This document shows, in pieces, positions 52,426-64,000 of a stretch of DNA of 64,000 nt. Source of the stretch: Arctopsyche grandis (Eukaryota > Arthropoda > Insecta > Trichoptera > Hydropsychidae); contig NC_135357.1 of assembly GCF_051622035.1 (NCBI RefSeq), positions 20,884,256 through 20,948,255 of the forward strand, written 5' to 3'. Both the position numbers and the translations under genes were made by a program. Within the stretch, counting starts at the first letter, position 1; each line of letters begins with the position of its first letter. The notes below the pieces were generated by a model, which worked only from the letters and a program-made list of their open reading frames with translations, searched no databases and was not told the DNA's origin.

Positions 52426-53003
52426 TTCTTGGGATGACTTATCAAATCGAGATGAATTTTATGAAATAATCCTTTTAGAAGCCTCTGACTAATAAGGGAA
52501 TGTACCCAATATTATTGTTTACGTTTTCTTCCGGTTTAAGCGCAACAAGAGCCACAAAAAAACACGTTTCTGTAAAATCCATTTTGAAACTGATAAAGTT
52601 GCGACTGTTTAGTCGCAAGTGCTTGCACCGTAATATTTTTGTGCGATGTTGCAGTCGCGCAAAATAACGATCGCGCGACAGAAAATTGCAATTATGTTTG
52701 GGGCCTTAGTTGTTAATAAAATGTTGAGCAGGATATCTAAAGCTTCGGTACATATTTTGAAATTATCTGAGTACTTGAAATCTTTTAAGATTGCCTTAAC
52801 TTGTTGGGCTTTGGTTCATCAGAAACAAATGACATAGCATTTGACAATTTTTGCTGCAGTTTTGGACTTGATGAATTTTCACATATTTCTATGATTACTG
52901 AATCCTGAGAGGAATCTTGACTTGAAGCATCATCATATAAAAATATCCAAGCTTCGAGCTAAAAATAAAATTTACACTTAAAAATTTCACATTTATAAAA
53001 TAC

Positions 53004-53290
53004 TAGTTGTTTTACCCGGCTTCGCTCAGTATTTATAATATAAACAGCGCAAACATGGCGAATCTAATAGTAAATATTCATTTTTTTTTTATTAAATTTA
53101 TTTGCATTGGAAAAAATATAATATTCAACCAATTGAATTATCGTCATAGACAATTTGTTTTGCTTACGAAGTTCCCAACCAAAGATACAAACTTACAAAG
53201 TTTCTTTCAAAATTATTTACATATTAGATTTTACACAAAATTTTCACGAATATTATTCGAATAATTGCTCAAATTTTCAAACAACGAATA
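53004..53290 (-). mobile_element. Repeat related to 10656, CTAG and GC hairpin end
   Basis: On the minus strand it ends gcgaagccgggtaaaacaactag, and it shares catggcgaatctaatagta with 10709-10727. The rest is AT-rich with no coding frame. Helitron-like terminus; class not proven. Confidence 0.45.
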
Positions 53291-53397
53291 GTTGTTTAAT
53301 TGGAATATTTGATTACGCCACAATATGGTGGTTCCGCGACAAATCACTCATGGATTCTACACTCAACGGTTTATAGTTTTTGATCGATGCAATGAAA

Positions 53398-53541
53398 CAT
53401 GTATCAAATCATATAGAGTTCAAATTAACGTGTAAATTATGATCACTGCCATCGTTTGTAAAAGCAGATCATGTATCAAATCATATAGAGTTCAAATTAA
53501 CGTGTAAATTATGATCACTGCAATCGTTTGTAAAAGTAGAT
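53398..53541. repeat. 72-bp tandem duplication
   Basis: Two adjacent 72-bp units begin catgtatcaaatcatataga and differ at only a couple of bases (gcc/gca, gcag/gtag), so the duplication is recent. Confidence 0.9.
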
Positions 53542-54235
53542 CAATTATTTTGATAAATCTGCGGATTTTCAAAAGCTTTTATTTAGTTTATAGTACCGGT
53601 AGTACCAAAAACTTGTTTTCGGTCAAATACCGATACCACCGGTTTCGGTAATTTCGGCATTGTAATCCCTAGTGACGACAACAGAGTGTATTACCCATAT
53701 TCGTTTTTTTGACAATGCTTTATATTGAAAATGTTTGACAATGCTTTATATTGAATGGAAAGTCCGTGAGTGATTTGTCGTGACACCCAATATAGTTACA
53801 TGTAATGAAAAAATGGTTCAAACTTTATTTCAATAAAAAAAATTTATTTTAAGCTTCATTGTACTTATTTAGATATAAATTTACAAGTTATCCACCTCAA
53901 ATATATTATTGAATTAGTTGAAGAATTTGCCGTTGCGTAAATGGTTGAACATATCTGATTTTGTTGAACAATTATACTGTCATGTTTTCGTGAACCTTTT
54001 ACACCATTCTCTTTCACTCGTATTAGAATTGAGTGAGTGTAGGCGAGATAGAAGCATTAACCAATGGCGAAACAGAGGTGGAGCGACAATGTACTTTTGT
54101 AAAATCAGATTACTACTTTAATACTTTAGCTTCAGTCATATTATCTATTTAAATATTATATGGAATTATGATTTAATAGTATTATGTAATATTAAAATGT
54201 AGTTTTAGAGAATATTCATAAAAGGTGGAGCTTCA

Positions 54236-54454
54236 ACTGTAAGGCGTGACCTGGATTGTGTGACTCCTCCCTGAAATGGTGGGGAGAACGTTCCAATCTC
54301 TGGAGAAGTCCCTCACAACAGGACTCCGAGATACTTTCCAGTTGCTTTGGTGTTGTGAGGGACTCTTGATCCTCTCTCTCTCATGTGCAGTGTTTCTCAA
54401 ACGTTGACGACGGGAGTCGATGCAGATTCGTAGTGAGATAGAGCCCAAGTACAA
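54236..54454 (-). pseudogene. Possible LINE ORF2 C-terminal remnant
   Basis: A 73-codon frame on the minus strand contains SPVVRDFSRDWNVLP, like the R-x-F-F-P-R-x-x-x-x-W-N-x-L-P tail of many CR1/Jockey ORF2 proteins. It is less AT-rich than its surroundings. It is short and has no other motif, so this is tentative. Confidence 0.4.
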
Positions 54455-54656
54455 AAACCATTATCTGGATGTAAACTGAACAGGTAGCTTTTTTGTGTTG
54501 CCCAATCTAAAATACATACACACATACAAAATATCTTTCTTATCCGTATTTAAAATTGATTTACTCGTGGCTGACTACGGTTTTACAGCCGCATCAAATA
54601 CATGCAGAATTATAATCCATCCAATGATTTAACTAGGTAATATACATATCTTATGT

Positions 54657-54860
54657 GGTAATTGGACTATTCGTCACATTGGGGTGGTCACAAAGACAAT
54701 TTTTGCCATGAAAACCGCGAATACACAATATTTGGCACTCAAGTTCTCGTTACTATGATAGTTATCGTTAGTATGATGGACTTTTCGGCTGCCAGATGTT
54801 CCGTTATAGAGATTTTAGTGACTTTGTGACGAGTAATTTGTGACCAGTAATCACCGAACC
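54657..54860 (-). mobile_element. MITE (GGTTCGGTGATTA family), 9-bp TSD
   Basis: This is the reverse complement of the copy at 47878, including the taacgataactatcatagta variant. ATCTTATGT flanks it exactly (54648-54656 and 54861-54869). Confidence 0.87.
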
Positions 54861-54869
54861 ATCTTATGT

Positions 54870-56086
54870 ATGATAATAATTGACTGTGAAAACTTCTTAT
54901 GCTCGTTAAAAGTTTTCACAGTCGATACTTCAAACTAAACGATAATAAAAGGGATGCAATTCCCATCATCTTTAAAAATATATAAATCTTTAGTATCATT
55001 ATACCAAGTATAAATTTATTCCTAATTTATATATCTATACATAACAGATTTATCATTTTGTTTTATACTTGACCTCTCAAAATATAAGTACATACATATG
55101 TGCCTTCCTAGGAATTGATTTAACAATGAATAAAGACAAAAATAAGAATATTGAAAACAATTTTATTTGTACAACGTACAAAATCTCATAGGATGTTTAT
55201 AAACGATTTTTTTTTTCGAAATATTTTTCTCAGATCATTGAAAGTTATGTTTTTTGTTGATTTTGTTGTGCTGTAATTTAAAATCCGTTTTGCGCCTTTG
55301 GCTTTAAGAGATTATAAAATAGTTCCTGTAATTTTTTTAGTCGAGATAATTATAAGATGTTTACATTTATTTAAAAATTACAGATTACATACAAACATAT
55401 GTATTAGTAATTCATGTGCAGTGTCTATTTCTTAATTTCATAATTCGCAGACTAATATATTTAGATAGATCATTAGTTAGTTTCAAAACATTGACTTAAT
55501 TATTATTTGTGCTTATTCACTTATATATACAATTTGATGACTTACTGTAATATATCGTAAAATTTACAAATATTACAAATAGGTACAAGTCAAGTTAATA
55601 CACATATGTAATCTTCCGACTATTGGACAAAAACGACATATTCACGCCTTATAATACCAAATTGATTGCTAGAATCATTTTCACATATAATATCGTATAG
55701 TTAAATAAAACGATTTAATAAAAATATAAAAGGTGATAAGTTAGTCAAGTAACAAGAACAAATAAATTTAATCTTCGTCATTATTTAATTTTTTATTCGA
55801 TAATTTATTAATCGATTGAGTTAATTTTGATATTTACGAAAAGTGCCTACTTAGATAAGTATGCGTATCTATATGTATTTACATAGTTACAGTTTTTTCC
55901 CACTGTGTATTTTATCTCTATAACACAGGAAATTTCAAAACAAAAGGTCTCCTTTAACAAAAAATCAATGACACGTCTAAAAGACCCGCATTCTGTTATG
56001 GATACCAGCGAAATGCGATATAATCTTGCACTTCCTCCTTTACTACTAAATACACTATCCGTCGGTTATTATGCGTAATTTCACAT
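54870..56086. other. AT-rich intergenic DNA
   Basis: No gene or clear repeat unit is seen. A small inverted pair (gactgtgaaaacttcttatg with ttttcacagtcgat) lies at 54881-54925. Confidence 0.4.
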
Positions 56087-56428
56087 TTAAAAATTAAGTT
56101 GTATAATCTGAAATTCTATAAAATTTGTGTGAATTACTCCTATTGTAAAATGGACATTAGTACTGGTTTTATCAGTACAGTATTGTTTTTTTGGGTATTT
56201 CCCCAGGTAATTTGTGAAGAAAACCAGTACATTTTTTTCATCAAATAGTAATTTTTTATCTAACGGATTGAAATATTCAAACCCATTAGCAAAAATCATG
56301 CCTCCTACCGAACGATTTGAACGAAAAAATGCACCTACCGAATGATTTCTTTCTTTGATGAACAATATATCGTCTAGTGATAAAACGCAATTGAATTTTG
56401 AAATAAAATTAAAATGTTTGCTAATCAT
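56087..56428 (-). CDS. Hypothetical 113-codon reading frame
   Basis: This frame runs ATG to stop, beginning MISKHFNFISKFN and containing NRSVGGMIFANGFEYFNPLD and VLVFFTNYLGKYPKKQ. It is notable because the composition is not the usual Ile/Lys/Asn noise of this region: Gly, Asp, Pro and aromatic residues are well placed. I do not recognise the family. It could be an exon of an unassembled gene or a decayed mobile-element protein. No neighbouring exons, promoter or poly-A signal were established. Confidence 0.3.
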   Translation of the reverse strand: MISKHFNFISKFNCVLSLDDILFIKERNHSVGAFFRSNRSVGGMIFANGFEYFNPLDKKLLFDEKNVLVFFTNYLGKYPKKQYCTDKTSTNVHFTIGVIHTNFIEFQIIQLNF

Positions 56429-56689
56429 TAAGTATAATTTTAACCATACATACTTGTATAGAATGTTGCAAGAGCATTAAGAAAATGTATTAATTTTTCA
56501 TAAATGTGCGTCCACAATTCTCTTATATTTGTTAACATTTTTTTATAATTAAAGTAATTAGAAATAATTTTAGAAAAAATGTACTGAATTTGAATTTGAA
56601 AAAAATTTTCACATTACACCATTGCTACTCAAACTTGGACTATTTTTATTTGTATTGTGATTTGTGATTATTAGAGTACGAACCCAAAA

Positions 56690-56815
56690 CGCGCTGCTCA
56701 TTGTTCAATTGTTGTAAATGCTTTCTAAAAAAGGTTCGGGAAACCTTTAACAATGCATTTACAACATTTGAACAATGAATGGCACCCCGGTTATCCGGGC
56801 TTTAGTGATTATACG
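56690..56815. mobile_element. MITE fragment related to 57247
   Basis: It shares aaacctttaacaatgcattt with the foldback at 57247-57525. GTGATTAT occurs on both sides, a possible 8-bp target duplication. Confidence 0.55.
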
Positions 56816-57246
56816 TATTACTATTCTTGTAACGAATTTTCGACTCACTTACACCGAGCCAATTGACTCATAATTTTGTTAAAACAAATATGTGTTTCTG
56901 ATGATATTGTAATTTTCAATCAAAATTTTATTTGACTCCCTCTCAAAAAATGATACAGCTATACTATGTACATATGTTCGAAAAAAATGGTATGTGCTAA
57001 TTTTAAAATGAAATAAATATAGTTTTCATCTATTAACTTTTATCCACCCGAGCAACGCCGAGTAATCCTGTTCGTATATTATAATATATATAAATTATAT
57101 TATTTATTCCTTCGTCAATGGTCCGGTCCGCAAACTACGTATTTTCAGGTGATGTAAAAATATGTATTTTAAGTTGTCCTCAAGTGATGCTAAGTGTTGA
57201 TAAATTATTTACATGTCTAATAGACATATTCTCATTCTTATGAGTA

Positions 57247-57525
57247 GTCACCGGAGCCTGAGGGGGCCGTGTATTGTTCAAAGGTTGTAAATGCATTGTT
57301 AAAGGTTTGCCGAACAATGGATAGCACTGTGACTATCCTACCTCTACTTATGACACACAAAATGTATATGCTACATTCAAAGTATATTAGTCTAGAGGTA
57401 GGATAGTCACAGTGCTATCCATTGTTCCATTGTTGTAAATCCTTTGTAAAAAAGGTTACGCAAACCTTTAACAATGCATTTACAACCTTTGAACAATACG
57501 CGGCACCTTCTGGGTCCGGTGATTA
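57247..57525. mobile_element. Foldback element, tcaccgga ends
   Basis: The arms pair from tcaccggagcc to gggtccggtga and contain gttgtaaatgcattgttaaa and ggatagcactgtgactatcc with complements. It is non-coding. Related pieces at 11565 and 56690 show a dispersed family. Confidence 0.75.
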
Positions 57526-57529
57526 ATAT

Positions 57530-59397
57530 TACCAATTGTAATACAATTTATCTGGCGTTTTAGATAATTCATATTTGAATACAATTTCACTAGTAGATTT
57601 CAACAGGCGAAAATACAGTTTCACCGGTGCTCGTCAGTATATAATAGCTTTGACAATTGAGTTTCGATAATTCAGATTTTTTACAGAATTCTTTAGGATT
57701 CAACAATGCATTAATATTACTCACCATAACGAAATATGGAAAAGTGTTTCATATTACGATAGCCCTAATGATAATGTGTTCAAACCAAAAAGGGACTTTT
57801 CGACTCAAATTACTAGTCAAGTGACAAGCAGTACTGTGAATAAAATACGTCGCAATCAGGTCGCATTGAAAACCTAGGTTTTGTAATAGTGGATGAAAGA
57901 CTAATAGAATACATATTGACTGATTCTGATCAGCCATATTGTAAATTCATTGTGTCATTTGAAATAACTACGTGGGATAGATGAAACAAATTTTAACTAG
58001 TCAAAATATATTACAACTGGTAATACACTTTAATTGTACCGTAAAAGTGTACATATTGTTTTTCTCAATCGAAGATTGTTCTAATTTGTATTTAAGGGTT
58101 AGAACCTTATTCGACATTAGAGATATTAAAGTGCCACTACGAGTATAGATGTAGTACTTGCATATTTTGACATTAAAGTGACACGAGTAATAATCGAGAC
58201 ATGTCTCTTGTTGTGGTCCAGTCTATTCGTAACGGTGGTTTTATTTTGTGGTGGCCCTCATCAGATTTATCATGTCCGCCAATCTGGTGGCCCTCGTCTG
58301 ATCGAAGACACGAATCGTTCACAATCGACGCGTCGCATTGACGTGCGCACAATACGTCCGTGAATGTTTGTTTATTATTTGCAAGGACAATGATCAAATG
58401 GTCCGGAAGACGAGATTCTGGACGCGATATCATTTCAATGAACTGTTCGGTACTCGTCTGTCTATCAGGGAGGGCAAAATATTATATTCACCTTTTTTGT
58501 TCTCCGTAGATATAAAAGATTGACGGAGATAAGCGTAATTCTCAATGAGCGCAGGTATACATATTTAGTTCCCCAAATTCAACGTGCTTATGAATATGTG
58601 GGCAAAATTTACGACATAAATATTTGTTTTGGGTTTAAAGTTCACAGCGGGCGAGTCGACAGTTAAGAAAACTTTTTTTTTGTATTATTGCTTCCATGCT
58701 AACTAGAGCATTCATTTCCTACACATATTTCTTTTGCAAGGAAACAGCGATTCGAAACATTTTAATTATACCTATATCTTATTCCTTACAAGAGAAATTT
58801 TCACACTAGTATTACTGCCATGAAGACTCCGTACACAAAAAATAAATAGTAAAAGAAAAACAACATAAATGTAATTAAAACTAATAGAAAACCATAGGCA
58901 GCACTCGTGTGGGCACTCCTCTTGTGGGAAATAGTCCGTTCATCCGTTATACTCAGTTATATAATATTATAATGAACAGGCAAACAAATATTGAATGTTC
59001 TCATTATGGCACATTTTAAATGCGAATATCAATATGAGAATCGAGCGAGTGTACATATGTAGATTCGTTTTTTGCTGTCGGTTTTTAATTAATACTATTA
59101 TTGTGCCCGTTGATATTTCAACGGGTGATTTCGGACAAATAATTGATGCGTGCATTAGTTATATGAGCCGTTATATTTGTAAGTGGCGGAAGTCAAAAAC
59201 ACTATTTCTGTTTGACTTAATTCACAAATTGCTATCATTTCTTTCACTTCGATATGTCCAGAGTCTCGGAAAAGAAGAATAAATGTATTACAGGACATCA
59301 GTATTTTTAAATATTATATATATTTAATGTTTTGCGAAATATTTCTCGGGATGAAGAAAAGTGGCCACTTTTAAATATAACGGCTCATATTATATAT
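57530..59397. other. Intergenic DNA without a supported gene
   Basis: A less AT-rich patch at 58190-58460 (ggtggccctcatcagattta and ggtggccctcgtctgat) has short frames on both strands but no domain. It may be a decayed transposon. The remainder is AT-rich. Confidence 0.4.
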
Positions 59398-59860
59398 ATA
59401 AAGACGGCAATCTGTGTGTGTGTGTGTTCTAACGCTAGCCGAACATAATGAATTAATTGATAAAAAGCCTAAACTTTGTATAAATTCATTCGTCGAGACT
59501 TTGCCGTGGTATTGAACCCGTTATCTCAAAATATCCTCTTATAGGTATACCTGAGTTCAACAGTCTCAACCACGACGCCAAAGTCGATTCTTCAATTGGT
59601 CTTTTTTTTTAAACATTAATTGAATTTTTCGTTCTCGCCATATAAAATACGTAATTATAATAATTTTGTTTAGCGAGGTTTTGAACCATTTTTTTTTGTT
59701 TTCATATTAAACAATTAAATATATATTTTTAATTGAAATTGAAATTAATTTATATTTTAACGATATTTGAAAAATAAAATCAACTACAGATAGCGGAGTC
59801 GAACCTGGGCCGACTGTTCTACATATTACTCCACTATGTAGACCAATGCTCCATGGGGGC
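59398..59860 (-). mobile_element. Two-headed tRNA-like repeat, copy 2
   Basis: This is the reverse complement of 36725-37205 throughout: taaagacggcaatctg with a TG repeat, gaattaattgataaaaa, the aattttgtttagcgaggttt block and the terminal gagtcgaacctgg. On the minus strand the inner head has a good B box (gggttcaatacc). Divergence from copy 1 is substantial, so both are old. Confidence 0.73.
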
Positions 59861-60264
59861 GGACAAAGGAAATGTTCTAAATTTAATATATATGTATATG
59901 TAATTTATAATATTCAAGGTTGCGAGGTCAATGACCGGGGTTTATTTATACATAGTTGTAGGTATTAGGTTTTGTAAACTAAACGTACAAAGCTCATACA
60001 CCTTTTTCCGATTCCGATTTCAACTTTGATTTTGAATTCGGATTTTATAATTTTATGATTATTTTTTCATGCATAATTTAATTGGCATGACCGATTCCCG
60101 ATTTCTGTTTCGGTTCCGATTCCGATTAATTATTACTATTCATATTGTAACTTTATTTTAAATCATGTATCAATCCGTAAGCACCCGTTGAAATTTCAAC
60201 AGGCATAAAACTAGTGTATAATAATAATAACGAACAACAACAATTGTCAATTGTCATCTGAATA

Positions 60265-60352
60265 TGGAACTGAAATAGGAATCGGAAATCTGAACTGAAA
60301 TAGGAATCGGGAATCGGAACCGAAACCGGAACCGGAACCGGAATCGGATTCG
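60265..60352. repeat. Minisatellite of GGAATCGG / GGAACCGG units
   Basis: About a dozen short units (ggaatcgg, gaaccgg, gaaaccgg) lie head to tail. A related inverted stretch of ccgattccgatt lies at 60003-60125. Confidence 0.8.
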
Positions 60353-60359
60353 CAGTCAA

Positions 60360-62055
60360 AATCAATATAATAACTCTTAATAATTCTAAAATTTGTTTTT
60401 TGAAATTTCCATACTTGTCGATGCACTCGCCACGTACAAACATCTCGTCCGTTTTTATATATGTCTGTTAAGATTTTCTCCAGAATCGGGACACTTCAAA
60501 TACCATGAGCCCTGGGAATCCCCCTACCCCTACTAAAATGTTTTAGTAATGTGATGAAAAATCAAATCAGGACCATCAAACAAAAACTCGAGTTCATTGT
60601 TTGATGGCCCGCCTAAATTTTGATTCAACGCTCACGGAAAAACACGGACTCTCAATTCGCTCACTGACGAACACGGTCAATCAATGCACTCACCGACAAA
60701 CACGTTCATTCACGCAAACTCAAGACCCACGAACACGGATTTTGTTAGCATCAAATGAGAATAAAATACGCAACTAGACAGCTGAGTTTTTCGTTGTATT
60801 AGTAGGAATTATATAAAAATTTGAGATTGGCACACGTGTCGACGATCAACAGTCCCTGCATTTGTTTACCTACCGCACATGTGAAAGGGCGCAATGGATC
60901 AACGCTAATCCCACTTGAGCAGACTGCCCATGTTGTTTCCGATTCACTAATCCACGTGGCACAAACACGTGTGAACTGCATCCATCAAAAAAAAATCTCG
61001 AAAAATATAGAATGCGATTTCTTTACCGTGCTTGTTACTTAAAATTGAATTAACATTTAGGTGGCCATTTCGTTAAAAGAAACATTACCTACATATTAGT
61101 AACTTCCGTGTCCGAAATTGATGAATCGGCAAGACGGAAGAATTGTCGCTTCGGTATTAAACTATACATAATATCATATCAGTGTCATTATTTGTTATTA
61201 TTATATGACATAAATTTAAACAAAACATTGCCTTGGTTTAACAAAGAGTTTTCCTTACTTATTTATGATTCAGTCAGTATTGCGGTACAGTATGTTGCAG
61301 ACAGTGTGTCAGTAGAAAAATCTACACTGATGTATCCACTATAATTATTGGTTGATAGTGCCAAAGTTGTTGACTTATTGAAATCACCGATGAAAATCAA
61401 TCGAAATAATCGAATCGTGATGAATCGTAAGTGCGTTAATTTATTTTGTACTGTAAGTAAGTCGAAATAGGTACGGCATTTTAAGATTTTTTTTCTGAAT
61501 TTCTATATAAGTTACATATGTGTAGTGTCATATTAATACAACTATACAGTGTAGTCTAGTTGTCTTATTTTGAAATTGCAATCAAATGATTAAATCTCTT
61601 TGCGTATCATTTGAAACAGTATTAAAACCTTAACGAATGTTAAGGTTCGTTTATAATATTTGATGTTCATGATGTGATTTTTTTCTGAAACTTGTTTTCC
61701 AAAAAGATATTCTCAGTTTCTTTCAATTGTTAAAATTATGTGCAAGTGAAATTTTTTATTTATTTATTTGATAAGTAATACTATTTTAATCAACAAGTAC
61801 ATTTCTTTAAAAGTAGAAAATGAGACAAGAAAAAAAATTAAATAGAATATAATATTTTATTTTACAGTTATTTAAGAATAATTATGATGAAAATAATAGC
61901 ACGAAGTGGCTTTTTTCAGAAACATGTAGAATGAATGAATCATGTTAGAAAATATTTGAATGTTACTTTAAAATTAATATGTTGTATGTATAGTTATATA
62001 ATAATATGTGCTTTTGGAAAAAAACAAATTGATCTGGAAAACAATGATGAATATT
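60360..62055. other. Intergenic DNA without a supported gene
   Basis: The stretch contains short direct motifs such as ctcactgacgaacacg and ctcaccgacaaacacg (60655-60705), reminiscent of the foldback at 24290. Frames near 60821 and 61108 are short and unsupported. Confidence 0.4.
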
Positions 62056-62365
62056 GATTTGATTTTTAAGTGCTTTTTATTACTACGAAATTATGTTGAC
62101 AATGCATCTTATATCTATTTTAATAGCTACTGATCTACTGATCATTTTCTTTTTTAAAATTTTAATTTAATTTTGTTAGTAATCATAATATTATATTATT
62201 CTAATGATAATGTACGGCATAATAGGAAAAAGAGCTCAAAAACCTATTTACAATTCTTATAAATGCTCATAATACATCTAATACATAATATTAATTAAAG
62301 ACTCTAAAGTCGACGATCTAAAGCAGATTGTGTTTAGGTAATCTGTGTGTAATCACCGAGACTCT
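62056..62365 (-). mobile_element. LINE 3' end fragment, copy 3
   Basis: It matches the LINE at 51533-51880, including the 3' untranslated part and a few codons of the ORF2 tail (caccgagactcttcacaagt), in the same orientation. Confidence 0.78.
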
Positions 62366-62861
62366 TCACAAGTGTGTGATGAATATGGAAATATTCATAT
62401 GTATGTATGTTTTATAAAATTATTGTGTGCGTCAGTGGACGGATAAAACGGGACAATTCAAACAATTTTACAAAAACGACGGGACGAATGCAAAGTACGT
62501 AAAAAATGCGACTGTCCCGGTTAAAAAGGGACGTACATATGGTCATACTATTGATACCAGACAGCTCAAGCCGATAGCTATACGAAAAATATTCGTTAGT
62601 ACATTATATATTCACATACTAAGTGCGCAAACACACACACAGAAGCGAACATCATTTTTTTTTTTTTTAGATAGTATTGCACGTGTAAGAAAATGGTAAC
62701 ACGCATAATCTGTGCTATGGCACCCAGGCCAAAAATCGTTGTAAGTAGAAAAGTACATAGGACTAAAAATTAGCGTAGATAAAACTACATATGTATATTA
62801 AGTATTACTACAACAATAGGGCAGTAAAATTAGTTAATATTATTTATATCAAGGTCAAATC

Positions 62862-63375
62862 ATAGACATTTCCGGTAATAAAGAAGAGGAAATTAAAAGA
62901 TGTATGCAATTTGGATGGAGTGGATTTGGTTGAATGAATGCCGTATTCAAATCTACAATAAAATGCCACTGTGCCTGAAGAAAATGATCTTCAATCAATA
63001 AGTGATAACATATGGATGCGAAACTTAGGCATTGAACTCCAAAATGCTGCATTAATTTCACTACACTCAAAAGTGTGGAATGCTGTATGCTTGGCATAAC
63101 GAGGGTAGATAGAATACGGAATAGATACTTGGGTTCGAAGTCTGAGAAAGGTGGTGGATGTAATGGTAAGAGTAAATAAATTAAAATGGCAATGGGTGGT
63201 CACGTATCTAGAAGAACGGAGGACGGATGGACGAAAGAAGTGCTCGAATGATATCTGAGGTAATGTAAATTGGTAATGGAGATGGTTGAGAGTACCTCAA
63301 ATTAGAGACGAATGGAAACGTGTTGAAGAAGACTTCATCCAGCAGTGGATTACGAATGGCTGTGAATGATGATGA
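62862..63375 (+). pseudogene. Decayed RTE-type LINE reverse transcriptase end
   Basis: On the plus strand, broken frames preserve EEEIKRCMQFGWSGFG, then VITYGCET, LNSKMLH, RIRN, KVVDVMVRVNKLKWQW, DGWTKEV and DEWKRVEEDFIQQW, in the order expected at the C-terminal end of RTE-like ORF2. Stops (for example TAG after GCET) and frameshifts show it is dead. It ends in an ATG trinucleotide tract (gaatgatgatgatg), typical of RTE 3' ends. Confidence 0.78.
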
Positions 63376-63790
63376 TGCTATGGACATTTATGTGACGTAT
63401 CCGAAACAGCAGCAACCGCACGATCTGTTCATATTATAGAGCAGTACACATCGCCGAAACGGATGAAGCAGAACCGGCTTTATTTGACCACTGGAAATAT
63501 TCACGCACGACATGACGTCATAGTAGCGAGTGCACATGTACTAACGAAAGTGCGCATGCGTGTATGAATATTTTGGGAAACAGCATATTTGGACAGTATT
63601 GAATCGGCGATACAACTCTAAATTTCGATTCCCATTGGTCGGCGAGCATTTTTAAAAACCTCTATCAATCATACGCAAGACAACCATCCGATCCGAACCA
63701 TCAATAAAGCATCATCGAGAGTTGCAATAAAATAAGCGTGTTTACGAAGCTCGGTAGTAGCCCTTACTTATGTACATATGTACATTCATA

Positions 63791-64000
63791 GCCAGCGGTG
63801 TGGCTTAATGGTAACGTATTTAGCACCAATTGATTAGTGGGTTCGACCCGCTATACTGCTGGTTAGATTTGGAGGTATTTGTGACTCCAAATCTATCGTT
63901 TCTTACCAAAGTTTGCCAATTTTATCTCATCATTGTTGAAACAGTTCCTCAAAATGAGCAAAATGCACAAATCTTCTGTATTTATTGTGTGTATAATTTG
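63791..64000 (+). mobile_element. tRNA-headed SINE, copy 2 (runs off the window)
   Basis: The head gccagcggtgtggcttaatgg has an A box at about 63801-63811, and the B box gggttcgaccc is near 63839. The body shares the sequence order of the copy at 14391: gtgactcc, atcgtttcttaccaaagttt, cattgttgaaacagttcctc. The end lies at or beyond the window edge. Confidence 0.8.

Noticed and set aside
58173-58523. Gene in the GC-richer patch at 58.2-58.5 kb
   Set aside because: Short overlapping frames on both strands, no motif, no splice partners; more like a decayed repeat.

Overview
This is an AT-rich nuclear window from an insect. The coding genes are broken into many small GT-AG exons, two genes encode zinc-finger-associated domain (ZAD) C2H2 proteins (a family expanded in insects), and the serpin has the insect arrangement of alternative reactive-loop exons. 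The order cannot be fixed from sequence alone. Much of the window is mobile-element debris.

Five protein-coding genes could be assembled exon by exon. (1) A secreted serpin on the minus strand (1738-15989) has a 25-nt first coding exon 9.5 kb upstream of the body, seven common exons and three candidate mutually exclusive last exons. One of these encodes an R-L-K-R reactive site and a C-terminal HDEF. (2) Nicastrin, the gamma-secretase subunit, is on the minus strand (21312-26587) with 15 coding exons and about 773 residues. (3) A 1144-residue ZAD/C2H2 protein of unknown target is on the plus strand (31554-41208). It has a CpG-rich first exon and a 6-kb first intron full of mobile DNA. (4) A ZAD protein with ten C2H2 fingers is on the minus strand (42608-45914), with a reading-frame anomaly at finger 5. 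(5) TTC1, a TPR co-chaperone, is on the plus strand (48649-49628). No shared pathway links the five.

The right third (49.8-64 kb) has no convincing host gene. It holds 5'-truncated non-LTR retrotransposon pieces, MITEs, SINEs and simple repeats. One 113-codon orphan reading frame lies at 56087-56428.

The mobile DNA is legible. There are five copies of one short MITE family with 8-9 bp target duplications, several foldback elements (one about 1 kb with an 8-bp duplication), and a 410-bp Helitron sitting exactly inside another repeat. There are also two diverged LTRs with internal tandem repeats, a two-copy SINE family with a single tRNA-like head, a second repeat family with two tRNA-like heads, and a GC-rich array with an approximately 15-bp period that is open in several frames. 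All splice junctions were called by eye from phase and consensus; no alignment or database search was run.
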